Of a stretch of DNA of 64,000 bases, positions 7,672-17,200 are shown piece by piece. Origin of the DNA: CAYLSV01 sp964386435 (GTDB lineage: Bacteria > Planctomycetota > Phycisphaerae > Tepidisphaerales > Tepidisphaeraceae). The notes under the pieces are model-generated. The model saw nothing but the letters and a program-made list of their open reading frames with translations. It had not been told where the DNA came from and did not search any database. The stretch is taken from NCBI GenBank assembly GCA_964386435.1, contig CAYLSV010000007.1:12655-76654 (forward strand), in the 5' to 3' direction. Position numbers and translations under genes: made by a program. Position 1 is the stretch's first letter. Every line of letters begins with the position of its first letter.

Positions 7672-9039
7672 TCACCCGGCGGCGGCGTAGGTGGGTTCTT
7701 TTTCCTTCGGCTGATCGTCCGGTTTGGCGGCCGGGGGGCAGTCGCCGCGGACGAGTTTGTGCATGCCGAGTTCGACGAAGTCGCGGTTGGTGACGAGGTC
7801 CAGCGTCCAGTCGGCGGCGACGCGGACTTTGCGGGAGAGGCCGGGGATTTTGGAGAGGTAGGCGCCGCGCCACAGGAACCAGGCGAGCCAGCCGGTGATG
7901 GTCAGGCCGCCGATCTGGCCGATGGCGTCGCCGTAGCCGAAGGCGGCGAGCATGCCTTTGTTCTTCAGCTCGACGGGCTTGGTCGGCTCGCGGTGCATGG
8001 CCCGCTGGATGTTCTTGGCGCACTGCTGCCCCATGCCGATGGCCATCTGGGCGGTGGTGGGGTAGCTCTCGCCCTTGGCGTCGGGGTTGTACGCGCCGTC
8101 GCCGATGGCCCAGACGTGGTCGTAGCCCTGCACCTTCGTGTCGCGCTCGGCGAGGATGTAGCCGCGCCGGTCGACGGGGAGGTTGAAGTGCTTCACGACC
8201 GGGTTGCTCTGGATGCCGGCGGCCCAGACGACGGTGCTGCAAGGCAGTTCGCTGCCGTCGGATTTGAGCGTGACGCTGCGGGGGCCGATGGCGGTGGTTT
8301 CCTCGTTGAGCCGCACGTCGAGGCCGCGGCGGGTGAGGTGGCGGTAGGTCCAGTCGCCCAGCTTGGGGTCCAGGGCCTTGAGCAACTGGTCGCCGCGGTT
8401 GATGACCGTCACGTTCACGTCGTCGGGCGAGACGTTGGGATAGAACTTGGTGGCGGCCTTCATGTACTGATCGAACTCGCCGGCGACCTCGATGCCGGTG
8501 AAGCTGCCGCCGACCACGACCCAGGTGAGCAGCCGGCGGCGCTCGGCGGGGTCGGTGATGCCGTCGGCTTCTTCGAGCAGCATGATCGCCCGGTCCCGCA
8601 GGGCCATGGCGTCGGCGAGGTTCTTCATCTCGTAGCCGTGCTCGGCCAAGCCGGGCACCGGCGGGGCGAGCGTCACCGTGCCGATCGCCACGACCAAGTG
8701 GTCATACACCATCTCCCGCGGCACATCGTCGCCCATGACGTGGTACCGCACCACCTTGTCCTCCAGCCCCAGCGAACTGACCTCGGCCTTGAGGAAGTTG
8801 CTCCGCCCCACGAACTTCCGCAGCGACACCACGCAATGCTCCGGCGCCAGACTGCCCGTGCCGGCCTCGACGAGCAGCGGGTAGAAGATGAAGTAGTTGT
8901 TGCGGTCGATGAGCACGACCTCGACCTCGCCGGGGTCGACGATGGATTCGAGTTTCTGCGCGCAGTACGCCCCGGCGAACCCGCCGCCAAGGATGACGAC
9001 GCGGCGACGACCGGAAGCGGGCTCTCGGGTAACGGCCAT
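7672..9039 (-). CDS. ndh: Type II NADH dehydrogenase (NDH-2)
   Basis: A 455-residue single-subunit flavoprotein that passes electrons from NADH to quinone without proton pumping. There are two Rossmann motifs: VVILGGGFAGAYCAQKLE for FAD at the N-terminus and VVVGGSFTGIEVAGEF for NADH in the middle. FIFYPLLVEAGTG, VVWAAGIQSNPV and HVWAIGDGAYNPD are typical of the family, and the C-terminal ITGWLAWFLWRGAYL is the hydrophobic membrane anchor. The ATG at 9039 precedes the Rossmann strand by 12 residues; a longer reading adds a proline-rich leader that looks non-coding. Having both complex I subunits and NDH-2 in one window suggests two NADH entry routes to the quinone pool. Confidence 0.92.
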   Translation of the reverse strand: MAVTREPASGRRRVVILGGGFAGAYCAQKLESIVDPGEVEVVLIDRNNYFIFYPLLVEAGTGSLAPEHCVVSLRKFVGRSNFLKAEVSSLGLEDKVVRYHVMGDDVPREMVYDHLVVAIGTVTLAPPVPGLAEHGYEMKNLADAMALRDRAIMLLEEADGITDPAERRRLLTWVVVGGSFTGIEVAGEFDQYMKAATKFYPNVSPDDVNVTVINRGDQLLKALDPKLGDWTYRHLTRRGLDVRLNEETTAIGPRSVTLKSDGSELPCSTVVWAAGIQSNPVVKHFNLPVDRRGYILAERDTKVQGYDHVWAIGDGAYNPDAKGESYPTTAQMAIGMGQQCAKNIQRAMHREPTKPVELKNKGMLAAFGYGDAIGQIGGLTITGWLAWFLWRGAYLSKIPGLSRKVRVAADWTLDLVTNRDFVELGMHKLVRGDCPPAAKPDDQPKEKEPTYAAAG

Positions 9040-9121
9040 GACCGCCGGTTTACGGCATGCGCCGCCACGAGGGAACGGACAAAGCGGTGGGGGTGGTGGG
9101 TCGACCGCCGTCGGTGGGGGC

Positions 9122-9508
9122 TCAAGCCACAACCATACCAAGCCTCGCGGCCTTCTTCCGGAGTTGCCGCATAGCGCGGACGGCCGCCAGGCGTGGTCGA
9201 ACCGCCCCGCGCTCCCAGCGCGAGACGGTCAGCTTGTCCACGTTCAACGCAGCGGCCAACTCGGCTTGCGTCAACCCCAAGGCAGCGCGAAACGACTTGA
9301 TCCAGCCCGGCGAGGGATCGTCCGGCATGTCGACCGCGGCGGCCCGAGCCTTGTCCAAACGACGGCATCCCGCCGGCGTGAATACGAGATCCCCATCGAC
9401 GTCATGCCCGTACTCGGCCGGCGTCAACTCGATCACGAGAGTCCGGCCCGCGCCCAAGTCGAGCGCGTAGGGGAGGTTCTCAGCGGCATTGTCAGTCGTG
9501 GTGCTCAT
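9122..9508 (-). CDS. XRE-family antitoxin-like regulator
   Basis: A 128-residue protein whose C-terminal half is a helix-turn-helix of the XRE/HigA/MqsA type: SFRAALGLTQAELAAALNV then DKLTVSRWERGAVRP. The N-terminal half (VIELTPAEYGHDVDGDLVF and onward) is a short beta-rich segment but lacks the zinc cysteines of MqsA. It follows the DUF4258 gene with an ATGA overlap (9505-9508), the toxin-first order of higBA and mqsRA modules. By analogy it would neutralise the partner and repress the operon through a nearby operator. The module assignment rests on gene order and domain type, not on tested activity. Confidence 0.78.
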   Translation of the reverse strand: MSTTTDNAAENLPYALDLGAGRTLVIELTPAEYGHDVDGDLVFTPAGCRRLDKARAAAVDMPDDPSPGWIKSFRAALGLTQAELAAALNVDKLTVSRWERGAVRPRLAAVRAMRQLRKKAARLGMVVA

Positions 9509-9789
9509 AGCCAGTAGATCGTGAAGACGGTGGCGTGTGGACGGACATCAATAACCACAAGGGTCTCGGCACGAGTGCCGTCGTACAACGTGCCCGACAG
9601 GAACCAACGTTCGCGACCATGTCGGTCATGCCCATCACTCCAAGCTCCGTCGGCATCACCCAGCAGGTCGAACAGGTCAACCAGCTGCAGGTTGCGCTCA
9701 CGGAGTCGAAGGTAGACGTGTTCCCGAACCGTGACGTCGCCGCGCTCGAGGCAGGCAGAGACGGTCGCGATGGCCTCGGCCGGGCTCAC
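9505..9789 (-). CDS. DUF4258 protein, probable toxin of a TA pair
   Basis: A 94-residue protein with the DUF4258 pattern: TVREHVYLRLRERNLQLVDL near the N-terminus, then RWFLSGTLYDGTRAETLVVIDVRPHATVFTIYWL forming the strands of a RelE/BrnT-like fold (the quoted region spans residues 61-94 and its key elements are the LVVID and VFTIYWL strands). Proteins of this class often occur with XRE antitoxins. It starts at a GTG (9789) and its stop overlaps the antitoxin start by 4 bp. If it is a toxin it would be expected to be an mRNA-targeting RelE-like enzyme, but no catalytic residue can be assigned with confidence. Confidence 0.65.
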   Translation of the reverse strand: MSPAEAIATVSACLERGDVTVREHVYLRLRERNLQLVDLFDLLGDADGAWSDGHDRHGRERWFLSGTLYDGTRAETLVVIDVRPHATVFTIYWL

Positions 9790-9798
9790 GCGGCGAAG

Positions 9799-9813
9799 TA
9801 TACACTTGGTATG
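9799..9813 (-). promoter_or_regulatory. Possible operator of the DUF4258-XRE pair
   Basis: TATAC-acttg-GTATG, an imperfect inverted repeat of 5-bp arms with one mismatch, sits 10-24 bp upstream of the toxin GTG. Read on the minus strand the same stretch contains GTATAC, which could serve as part of a -10 box. Autoregulatory palindromes in this position are usual for XRE-type modules; this particular site is inference. Confidence 0.35.
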
Positions 9814-9858
9814 CGTTGGCCGAAAAATGATTCCGCCAACGGCCGCGACTCCTTCACG

Positions 9859-11145
9859 TCATAGTGCGTCCAGCGCCTGCCGCAGGGCGAAGGGGTCGGC
9901 CCATTCGTCCCTGGCCACGATCTTCAGGTCGGCGTCTAAAACCACCGCGCCGGTGGGGAAGGTGCCCAGCGTTTCGCTGAGCGTGGCGTTCATGGGGTCG
10001 ACGGCGAGGTCCCCGTTGAGGTTGGCGAGTCGGGCGAGCTCTTTGGCGTGCTGCTTACGGCCGTCGAGGTCGGCGTGGGGGTTGACGCTCACGGCCTGCT
10101 CGGCGTTGCGGGCGAGTTCGGAGGAGCCGGCCGGGTGGGCTTCGGCGGTGTACACCCAGACCCAGCGGACCCGGCGGCCGGTGTCGAGCCGCAGGGCTTC
10201 CAACGCCGGGAGGTGGCGGCGGAAGTGGGGGCTGCTGGCGCTGCCGAAGACGAGGACCGCCGGGCGGCCCCTCAGCGTCTCGAGCGTCGCCGCCGGCTCA
10301 TCCAGCAACGGCAACGGCGTGGCGGCGTCGACGGCCTCACCCACGGCAGGGCCGGGCGGCGGGGCGAACACGCCGGGCCCGTCGGCCGGCTTCAAACCGC
10401 GGCGGGGGGCGAAGCTCTCGCGGTCCTCGCCGCCGACGCGGGGCCGGCGGTTACGGCGTGGGGCGGCCTCGCCGTTGCCCTCGGCCATCGCGTCGCGAAG
10501 CTGCTGCTGCTGCTCGGGCGTCAGTATGTCCTGCAAATCAGCCCGCAGTTTTCGACCAACTTCGGCGGCTCTCTCACGGCGCTCTTCCGGCGATAAATCG
10601 CGCAACCCCTGCATAACCGACCGCATGTCGCCGCGCATGGTGCGGAGCTGCTCCTGCTGCTCGTCGGTGAGGTCGAGCTCGGCCAGCGCCCCCATCACGG
10701 CCCGCAAATCGCCGCCGCCGCGGCGATTGGGGCGGGCTTCGCGGTCGCCGCGGCGGTTGTTGCCGGGGCGGGTGGCGGGTCGGTCGCCGTCGCGGAGGGC
10801 GGCGAAGAACTCGACACGTTTCTCCTGCGGCAGCGCCTCGGCCATTCGGCGGGCGGCGTCGTCCATCAGGGCCCGCATCTCTTCCTGCCGCTCCTCGGGC
10901 GACAGATCACGCAGCACGCCGCGCTTCTCGCGGAGCATCTGCCGCAGCTCCTGCCCGACCTCGGCGATGGCGGCACGCTCGGCGTCGGTCAGCTCGAGCT
11001 GATCAAGGACGGCCTGCATCCGCGGCATAAGCGGCTGGCGGTCACGCCGCTCCTGCTGGGCAGGCTGGGCGGTGGCGACGCCGGTGCTCAGCAGCACGGC
11101 ACAGGCGGCAGAAGCGATCAGGTGGCGAAATCGGGTGTGAATCAT
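9859..11145 (-). CDS. Secreted protein with Spy-like repeats and deiodinase-like domain
   Basis: A 428-residue exported protein: signal peptide HLIASAACAVLLSTGVATAQ, then two LTP/LTD-E-Q-rich helical repeats (ELTDAERAAIAEVGQEL; DLTDEQQEQLRTMRGDM; ILTPEQQQQLRDAM) resembling Spy/CpxP-type segments, an Arg/Asn-rich linker, and a C-terminal thioredoxin-fold domain. That domain matches the iodothyronine deiodinase family: RPAVLVFGSASSPHF, then VWVYTAEAHPAG, VDPMNATLSETLG and a final VVLDADLKIVA strand. In deiodinases the FGS-x-x-U/C-P-x-F position holds selenocysteine or cysteine; here it is serine, so redox catalysis is doubtful. The ATG at 11145 follows AGAGGAGAA, a good ribosome binding site. 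It is divergent from the propeller lipoprotein gene. Confidence 0.7.
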   Translation of the reverse strand: MIHTRFRHLIASAACAVLLSTGVATAQPAQQERRDRQPLMPRMQAVLDQLELTDAERAAIAEVGQELRQMLREKRGVLRDLSPEERQEEMRALMDDAARRMAEALPQEKRVEFFAALRDGDRPATRPGNNRRGDREARPNRRGGGDLRAVMGALAELDLTDEQQEQLRTMRGDMRSVMQGLRDLSPEERRERAAEVGRKLRADLQDILTPEQQQQLRDAMAEGNGEAAPRRNRRPRVGGEDRESFAPRRGLKPADGPGVFAPPPGPAVGEAVDAATPLPLLDEPAATLETLRGRPAVLVFGSASSPHFRRHLPALEALRLDTGRRVRWVWVYTAEAHPAGSSELARNAEQAVSVNPHADLDGRKQHAKELARLANLNGDLAVDPMNATLSETLGTFPTGAVVLDADLKIVARDEWADPFALRQALDAL

Positions 11146-11363
11146 CGGGTTCTCCTCTTGTTGAACTGGATCGGCCGAACGTCGGCGGTTGCCCTGCACA
11201 ACGCGGGCCGCGGGGCAGTTATTGCGACATCGCCGGGCGGCAAACCGCGGCCGGCGGCCGCGCCGTTTGCTGCGGCGGGGCGGGGCCGGTAAATTGTCGG
11301 GCCGCGGCATCGTCCGATGTCGTTGCCGATCGATTGCCCTGACCTCTCACCGCTGGTTGCTCC

Positions 11364-12581
11364 ATGATTCGTTTCACGACGCCGTGTTCGCCGACCCGCC
11401 TGCTTGCCGCCGCTTTGGCCGTGACGCTGGGCACGGGCCTTGTTGGTTGCGCCACCGACGCCCTGACCGGCCCCGCCGATGTCGCCGGCGAGTCGCAGGA
11501 GCTGGCCGCCGGCAGCTTCACCGTCGACTGGCAGGTGCCGCTGGATTTGCGCGGCAGCGAGGTGGTCGGCACCTACCTGCTGGACGATCTGATTATCGTC
11601 AACACGGCCGAGAACCGCTCTCTTGGCGTCGCGGCGGCCTCGGGCACACCGCGGTTCAGCACGCGGGTCGTGCCGGCCAGCGAGAGCATGTTCCCGCCGG
11701 TGGCCGTGAATGCCGGCACGAACGTCGACCCGCGGCCGGTGCTGGCGTATCCGTCGGTGGCGAGCGTGGTGACGCTGGACATGAACGGCCGCGAGGTGAA
11801 AAAGAACCGGTTGCCTTACGCCTTCAGCAGCCCGGCGACGGCGGCCGAAGGACGCATGTATGCCGGCATCTCGACCGAGCGGGGCGGACAACTGGCGGCC
11901 GTGGCCCCCACGGCTGAGGCCCGGCCGATGCAGTGGCGGCGGCTGCTGGACGGGCCGGTGCTCAGCCGGCCCGCGGTCGCGGCGGGCATCACCTACGTCG
12001 CCACCGACGCCGGTGCCGACGGCCGGGGGCACGTTTACGCGGTTGCCCCAAACACCGAGTCGGCCTGGAACCGCTTCGGCGAGCCGGACTTCACCACCTA
12101 CGGCGGCAACATTGCCGATCTGGCCGTCGACAGCTTTGGCTTATACGTTGCGAGCCTCGACACGCAGCTTTACTGCCTCGACCGGCTCAGCGGGCGGATC
12201 AAGTGGCGGTGGTACGCCGGCGAGTCGCTGCGCGATGCCCCGGTGCCGACACGCGAGCGGGTCTACCAGTACGTGCCCGGCCGCGGCTTGGCGGCCGTGC
12301 CCAAGCAGGGCGATTCGGACCCGCGGACCGAGGACTGGATCGCCGCCGACGCCCGGCAGTTCTTGGCCGAGGGCGAGCAGCACGTGTTCGCCCTGGGCGC
12401 GTCGGGGCGTCTGTTGGCGCTGGACAAGGAAGACGGCCGCGTCGCGTTCACCAGCGAACGGAGCGACTTCATCGCCGGCACCGTCTCGGACAACGGCGAG
12501 GTGTTCGCCCTCACCGCCGACGGCGTGCTGATCAAGGCGGAGGCGAACCTCAAGCCCGGCCGCGTCGGGACGCCCCTGTGA
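11364..12581 (+). CDS. PQQ-like beta-propeller lipoprotein
   Basis: A 405-residue predicted lipoprotein. The signal peptide LLAAALAVTLGTGLVGC ends in a lipobox (LVGC). The mature part has repeated beta-propeller strands of the PQQ-like/BamB type, for example GITYVATDA, GLYVASLDTQLYCLDRLSGRIKWRWYAG (strand core LYCLDRLSG), VFALGASGRLLALDKEDG and VFALTADGVLIKAE. These proteins usually sit in the periplasm or on a membrane and act as scaffolds; BamB itself belongs to the outer-membrane protein assembly machine, but the similarity is too general to name it so. The last 4 bases overlap the next gene's GTG start (GTGA), so the two are probably coupled. Confidence 0.7.
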   Translation: MIRFTTPCSPTRLLAAALAVTLGTGLVGCATDALTGPADVAGESQELAAGSFTVDWQVPLDLRGSEVVGTYLLDDLIIVNTAENRSLGVAAASGTPRFSTRVVPASESMFPPVAVNAGTNVDPRPVLAYPSVASVVTLDMNGREVKKNRLPYAFSSPATAAEGRMYAGISTERGGQLAAVAPTAEARPMQWRRLLDGPVLSRPAVAAGITYVATDAGADGRGHVYAVAPNTESAWNRFGEPDFTTYGGNIADLAVDSFGLYVASLDTQLYCLDRLSGRIKWRWYAGESLRDAPVPTRERVYQYVPGRGLAAVPKQGDSDPRTEDWIAADARQFLAEGEQHVFALGASGRLLALDKEDGRVAFTSERSDFIAGTVSDNGEVFALTADGVLIKAEANLKPGRVGTPL

Positions 12582-13570
12582 GTTTCGACAGCCTGCTGGC
12601 CCCGGTGCCGGCGGTGCTGATGATCTACGGCACGCTCGCCGGCGGGGCGTGGCTGCGGAAGCTGGGGCGGATGACCGACGCCGGCGACGCGCAGCTGCTG
12701 TGGCTGCTGATCAACGTGTTGGTGCCGGGGCTGATCATCGGCAAACTGCTGGGCGAGCCGCTGCTGCGGGAGCCGATCAACCTGGTGTTCGCGCCGCTGG
12801 CCGGCTTGGTCGGCACGCTGCTGGGCTACGCGCTGGCGATGCTCGCGGCATGGTGGCTTGGACCGATGATCGGGCTGCGGAGCGTGGGGGCGCGGCGGGC
12901 ATTCGCCATGACGGCGGGCATGGTCAACTACGGCTACATCCCGCTGCCGCTGGCGGTGCAGCTTACCGCGGGCGGGATCGTGCCGGGCGGCACGGTGCCG
13001 GCGATTTTCCTGCACAACGTCGGCGTCGACGTGGCGATGTGGAGCGTGGGCATCGTCGTCATTAGCGGCCACCTCGATTGGGGGGCGTGGCGGAAATTGC
13101 TCAACGCGCCGCTGATCGCCATCGCCGGCGTGATCTTGCTCAACCTGACCGGCTTGCCCTACGGCCGGTGGGCGGAGAGTGCCGTGCTCGACTGGATCAA
13201 CACGACCGGCAACTTTCTGGGCGGGGCGGCGTTTCCGGTGGCGCTGCTGCTCATCGGCTCGACGGCGATGGCCGCGTGGCTGGGCGGGGCGGGCAAGAGC
13301 TGGCGGGTGATGGCTGCCGCGTGCGGGTTCCGGTTGGGGCTGATGCCGCCGGTGCTGCTGGGGCTGGCATGGTTGATGCCTCAAGAACAAGCCGCCGCCC
13401 GCGCAGCCGTGGCGATCGAGGCGGCGATGCCGTCAGCGTTGTTTCCAATCCTGCTGAGCAAAATCTACGGCGCCGACGCCTCCGTCGCCGTACAGGTCGC
13501 GGTGGCCACGAGCGTGGTGAGCGTCCTGACGCTGCCGGTGTGGCTGGCGGTGGGACTGGCGATCACTTGA
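12578..13570 (+). CDS. AEC-family permease
   Basis: A 330-residue integral membrane protein of the auxin efflux carrier (AEC) family, with about ten hydrophobic segments. Typical elements are LLWLLINVLVPGLIIGKLL near the N-terminus, the central AFAMTAGMVNYGYIPLPLAVQL broken helix, and the C-terminal AAVAIEAAMPSALFPILLSKIYG. Members export or import small organic acids and similar anions; the substrate is not readable here. The start is a GTG at 12578 overlapping the preceding lipoprotein's stop by 4 bp, an arrangement that implies coupled translation. A long inverted repeat follows the stop. Confidence 0.85.
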   Translation: MSFDSLLAPVPAVLMIYGTLAGGAWLRKLGRMTDAGDAQLLWLLINVLVPGLIIGKLLGEPLLREPINLVFAPLAGLVGTLLGYALAMLAAWWLGPMIGLRSVGARRAFAMTAGMVNYGYIPLPLAVQLTAGGIVPGGTVPAIFLHNVGVDVAMWSVGIVVISGHLDWGAWRKLLNAPLIAIAGVILLNLTGLPYGRWAESAVLDWINTTGNFLGGAAFPVALLLIGSTAMAAWLGGAGKSWRVMAAACGFRLGLMPPVLLGLAWLMPQEQAAARAAVAIEAAMPSALFPILLSKIYGADASVAVQVAVATSVVSVLTLPVWLAVGLAIT

Positions 13571-13571
13571 T

Positions 13572-13633
13572 GACGTGGCGAAGTTTGACGTGGCGATTAA
13601 TCCGAACTTCACCACGTCAAACTTCACCACGTC
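13572..13633. terminator. Long inverted repeat between convergent genes
   Basis: Two 22-nt arms (13572-13593 and 13612-13633) complementary except at one position, with an 18-nt loop. Each arm is itself an internal near-duplication of the unit GACGTGG followed by GAAGTTT. It lies exactly between the convergent AEC and nuoI stops, so it most likely ends transcription from both sides, although it lacks a T-run. Confidence 0.65.
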
Positions 13634-13639
13634 GCAACA

Positions 13640-14176
13640 TCACATCGGTTCCTGCTCGGCGGTGCGGTCGTAGACCTCCAGCAGCTTTTCCTTGTCGAAG
13701 ATCATCTCCTGCCGCGTGAGGCCGACCAGGTCGTAGACGCTGGTGAGCTCGATCGCGTCGACCGGGCAGGCCTCCTCGCACATGCCGCAGTAGATGCAGC
13801 GGAGCTCGTCGATGTCGAACTTGATCGGGTATTTCTCGCGATCTTCCCACGGCGACTCGCCGGCCTCGATGTGAATGCAGTTGGCCGGGCAGGCGGTGGA
13901 GCACATGAAGCAGGCGACGCACTTGACGCGGTTCTGCTCATCGCGGTTGAGCCGGTGCACGCCGCGGTAGGTTTTGGCGTTGATGCCGCCCTCGACCACG
14001 GGCAGATCCTCGCGGCGTTCCTCGGGGTACTGGATGGTGCGGTCCTTGCCGCGGACAACGACGTCGAACATGTGCCGCATCGTCGTGCCCAGGCCGGCGA
14101 AGACCTGCGGCAGGTAGAGGTTGTCGGACGTGGTCAGCTTGGGCTCGGTGAGCGTGACAAAGTCGGAGTCGGCCAT
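13640..14176 (-). CDS. nuoI: NADH-quinone oxidoreductase subunit I
   Basis: A 178-residue ferredoxin-like subunit of complex I that carries clusters N6a and N6b in the peripheral arm. Two intact 4Fe-4S motifs are visible: CVACFMCSTACPANC and CIYCGMCEEACPVDA. The N-terminal part has the expected amphipathic stretch FAGLGTTMRHMF and YPEERRE. The ATG at 14176 is chosen because the longer reading begins with a low-complexity arginine/alanine leader. The gene is not accompanied by other nuo genes; its upstream neighbour is a large secreted protein gene and nuoH comes 3.5 kb further on, all on the minus strand. Confidence 0.93.
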   Translation of the reverse strand: MADSDFVTLTEPKLTTSDNLYLPQVFAGLGTTMRHMFDVVVRGKDRTIQYPEERREDLPVVEGGINAKTYRGVHRLNRDEQNRVKCVACFMCSTACPANCIHIEAGESPWEDREKYPIKFDIDELRCIYCGMCEEACPVDAIELTSVYDLVGLTRQEMIFDKEKLLEVYDRTAEQEPM

Positions 14177-14240
14177 CGTGGGCGATGATACGGGGCCGAC
14201 CCCGCGGCGTCGGGCGGCGGGCCATTTTTGGCAGCCGCCC

Positions 14241-17200
14241 TCACCGGCCGCGGACCATGCCCGTCGCCCGGCCGCCGATCGGGACGCCCGAGAACAAGCC
14301 AACGGCCGGCGGGGCGAGGCTGGTGCCGAAGTTCGCCCGCAGCAAACCGAAGTCGGCGAGGTTCACCGTGCCGTCGTAGTTGAAGTCGCCCCGGCTCCAG
14401 CCCATGTCGCTCTGCCCGAACCCGCCCCGCAGCCGGCCGAAGTCGGCGAGGTTCACCGTGCCATCCAGGTTCGCGTCGGCCGTGCGGGTGAAGCGGATGA
14501 GCGTGTCGTCGGGGTCGATTGTTCGCTGCCCGAGCCAGAAGCCTTGCGGGAACAAATCGCCGGCGTTGCCGTAGCCCAGGTCCAAGCCCGAGGCTCCCGC
14601 GGCGCGGCTGAAGATGCCGCCCTCGAACGATCCGTTGCCGCCGTTCCACGCGCCGCCGTTGTACCCGAACCGCAGCAGCTCACCGACCGCTTCCTCCCCG
14701 CTGAACTGGCCGATGACGAAGTAATCGACCGTCGCGTTTTCGATGGCCATGGCGTGTGTGCCGACGTCAATGCCGCCGCCTTGCCAGAACAGATCGTCGA
14801 TGTCGGTGTAGCCGCCCAGCCGCAGCACGGTGGGGGTGGCGGTGCCGACGTTGGCGAACTGTTGGTCGCCGACGAGGTCGACCTGCGTCGTGAACCCGCT
14901 GCCGCCGCCGAGGGACAAGTTGTCAAAGCCCGGCCCGGCGTCGAGCTCGACGGCGCCGGCGGTGTCGTCGACGCTAATCGAATCGCGGCCGGGGCCGGTG
15001 TCGAGGAACAGCGGGTCGACGCCGTCGAGGTTCACCGTGTCGTCGCCGGGGCTGGTGAGGATGTCGATGTCGGCGAAGCTCCGCCACGCCACATCGGCCG
15101 AGCCGTTGGTGGCGCGGATCTCCGCCTCGAAGAAGCCGAACACGTCATATCGGGCCGAAACGTCCGGCGGGCCGGCGAACGGGGCGGTTTTGTCTGAGTC
15201 GTCGTAAATCAGCGAGTCGTTGCCTTCCTCGCCGTCGATGAACAAGTCGCCGATGACGAACGAGGTGCCGAAGCCGGGGCGGTTGATGATCACTTCGTCG
15301 TCGCCCTCGCCGAGCAGGGCGGTGAAGGTGTCGGCCGAATCCTCGAACAGCGTGTCGACGATCAGCACGTCGGTGTAGTCGTTGCCCCGCAGGGTCACGT
15401 CGCCGGCCCGCGTCAGCGTCACGCCGCCGGCCCCCTCGATGTCGAGCCGGGTGCCGAAGGCGTTGGGGACGGTGGTTTCTTCGAGCGTGTAGATCAGGCC
15501 GCTGAAGGGATCAGGGTTCTGCAGCACGGCGTCGTCGGCCGTCGTCGTGCCAAAGCCGTCGCCGCCGTCGAACACGAGTTCGCCCTGAATATCCCGCAGG
15601 TCCGGCACGTTCAGCGGGTCCTCGCCGTCGCTGGCGAGGATGCGGGCCGTCACGGTCGGAAACAGGCTCGGCACGACCACCGGGTTGTCGCCCGTGTCGG
15701 GCAGATCGATGAACAACTCCTCGAACAACTCGTAGTCGATCTCATCGCTTCGGAAGCCGTTGCCGTCGGTGCGGTCGGTGACCAGGCGGTTCGCCAGCAG
15801 CGTCAGCCCGTAGTCGTTGAGGAATCCGGAGGGCGTGGCCCCGATCTGCCCGCGCTCGTCCCAGATGAAGGTGTCCTCGCCCGCGCCGCCGATGACGGTG
15901 ATGAAGTCGATGACTTCCCCGTTCACGCCGCTGCGCCGGAACGAGGCGAGGTCGTCGCCGCCGCCCAGATCGAAGGTCGTGAACAGCGTGTTCTGATCGC
16001 TGAGAAACAGTTCATCGTCGCCATCGGAGGCGAGGAACGTGGCATCGAACCCGGTGACCGGCAGCTCCACCCGCAGCTCCGGCAGCACCGGGCCGCTGGA
16101 GCGGCCGACCTCGATGCCGCGCAGGCCGACGCTTTGATACTGCAGGCCGCTGGCGGCGGAGGCGGCGGTGTCATCAATGACGATCTCGTGCGCATCGACG
16201 TTGTCGGGGAAGCTGATCACGCCATCGAATGACCGCAACCCGTTGGTCGGGCTGCCCACGGTCGTCGTGTCCAGGCCGTTGCCGGCGTCGATGAACAGCT
16301 CGAGCCCCGCCACCAAGCCGGGCACGAACAAGTTGTCTGTGGCGACCGCACTGGTGGAACTGCCGAGGTCCGACAGGTAAAGCTCCATCCGGTCCACGCC
16401 GTTCTCGGCGGTGATCTGTTGCGTGCCGACGCCGACGCGGCGGAAGGTGTTCGTCGGGCTATTGACGCCAACGGCATTGGGCACCACCTCCCAATTGCCG
16501 CCGTCGACGAGCTGGCCGTTGTAAATTAGTTCGTCGACGGCGTTAGTCGTGTTGAAGCCGGGGTCGAAGAAGATGTCGCCGGTGATGCCCGACACGTCCT
16601 GCGAGCCGTTGCCGATGACGACGCGGTCGTCCGTGCCGCGGCCGAAGAGGGTGAAGTCGCTCGGGATGTCCGGGTCGCTGACGTGGCCGATGTTGATGAT
16701 GTGGCGGCGATCGGCACCGAGGACCGTCACCTCGTCGGCGGTAATCGCGTCGAAGTCGATCGTCGTCGCCGCGTTGACCGGCGTCCCGTCGCTGGGGGCG
16801 AACAGCAGATCGCTCGAGTCGCTCCACCCGATCGTCTGGTTGGCCGCGAAGGCGTCGCCGGTGAGGAACTCGCCGCCGCCGAAGAAGGTGGGGAACGCGC
16901 CGAACGTGTACGCCCGGCTCTGGCCGGTGTCGGAGAGGGTCAGGCTGGTATCGACGCCGTCGAAGAAGATGCTGCTGCCGGCCAGGTCGTCCTCGATGTC
17001 GACTTGCGACACCAACGCCGCCGTCCGATCGGCATTGCTGTTGACCCGCAGGAACGTTCGGGCGGCGATCGACTGGACGTCGATGTTGTTGATCGGCGAG
17101 GCCGAAAGATTCAGCTCGACCCGCTCGAACTCGGTGTTCCATTGCACCGTCGCGTCGGCGGTGGCCGAGTCGAGCTCGAAGACGGTGCGGGTGTTGCCGG

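Noticed and set aside
7618..9174. Long open frame of 518 codons on the plus strand opposite the NDH-2 gene
   Set aside because: The translation is a low-complexity run of Val, Ala, Asp, Gly and His, the usual mirror image of a GC-rich gene, while the minus strand encodes a full NDH-2.
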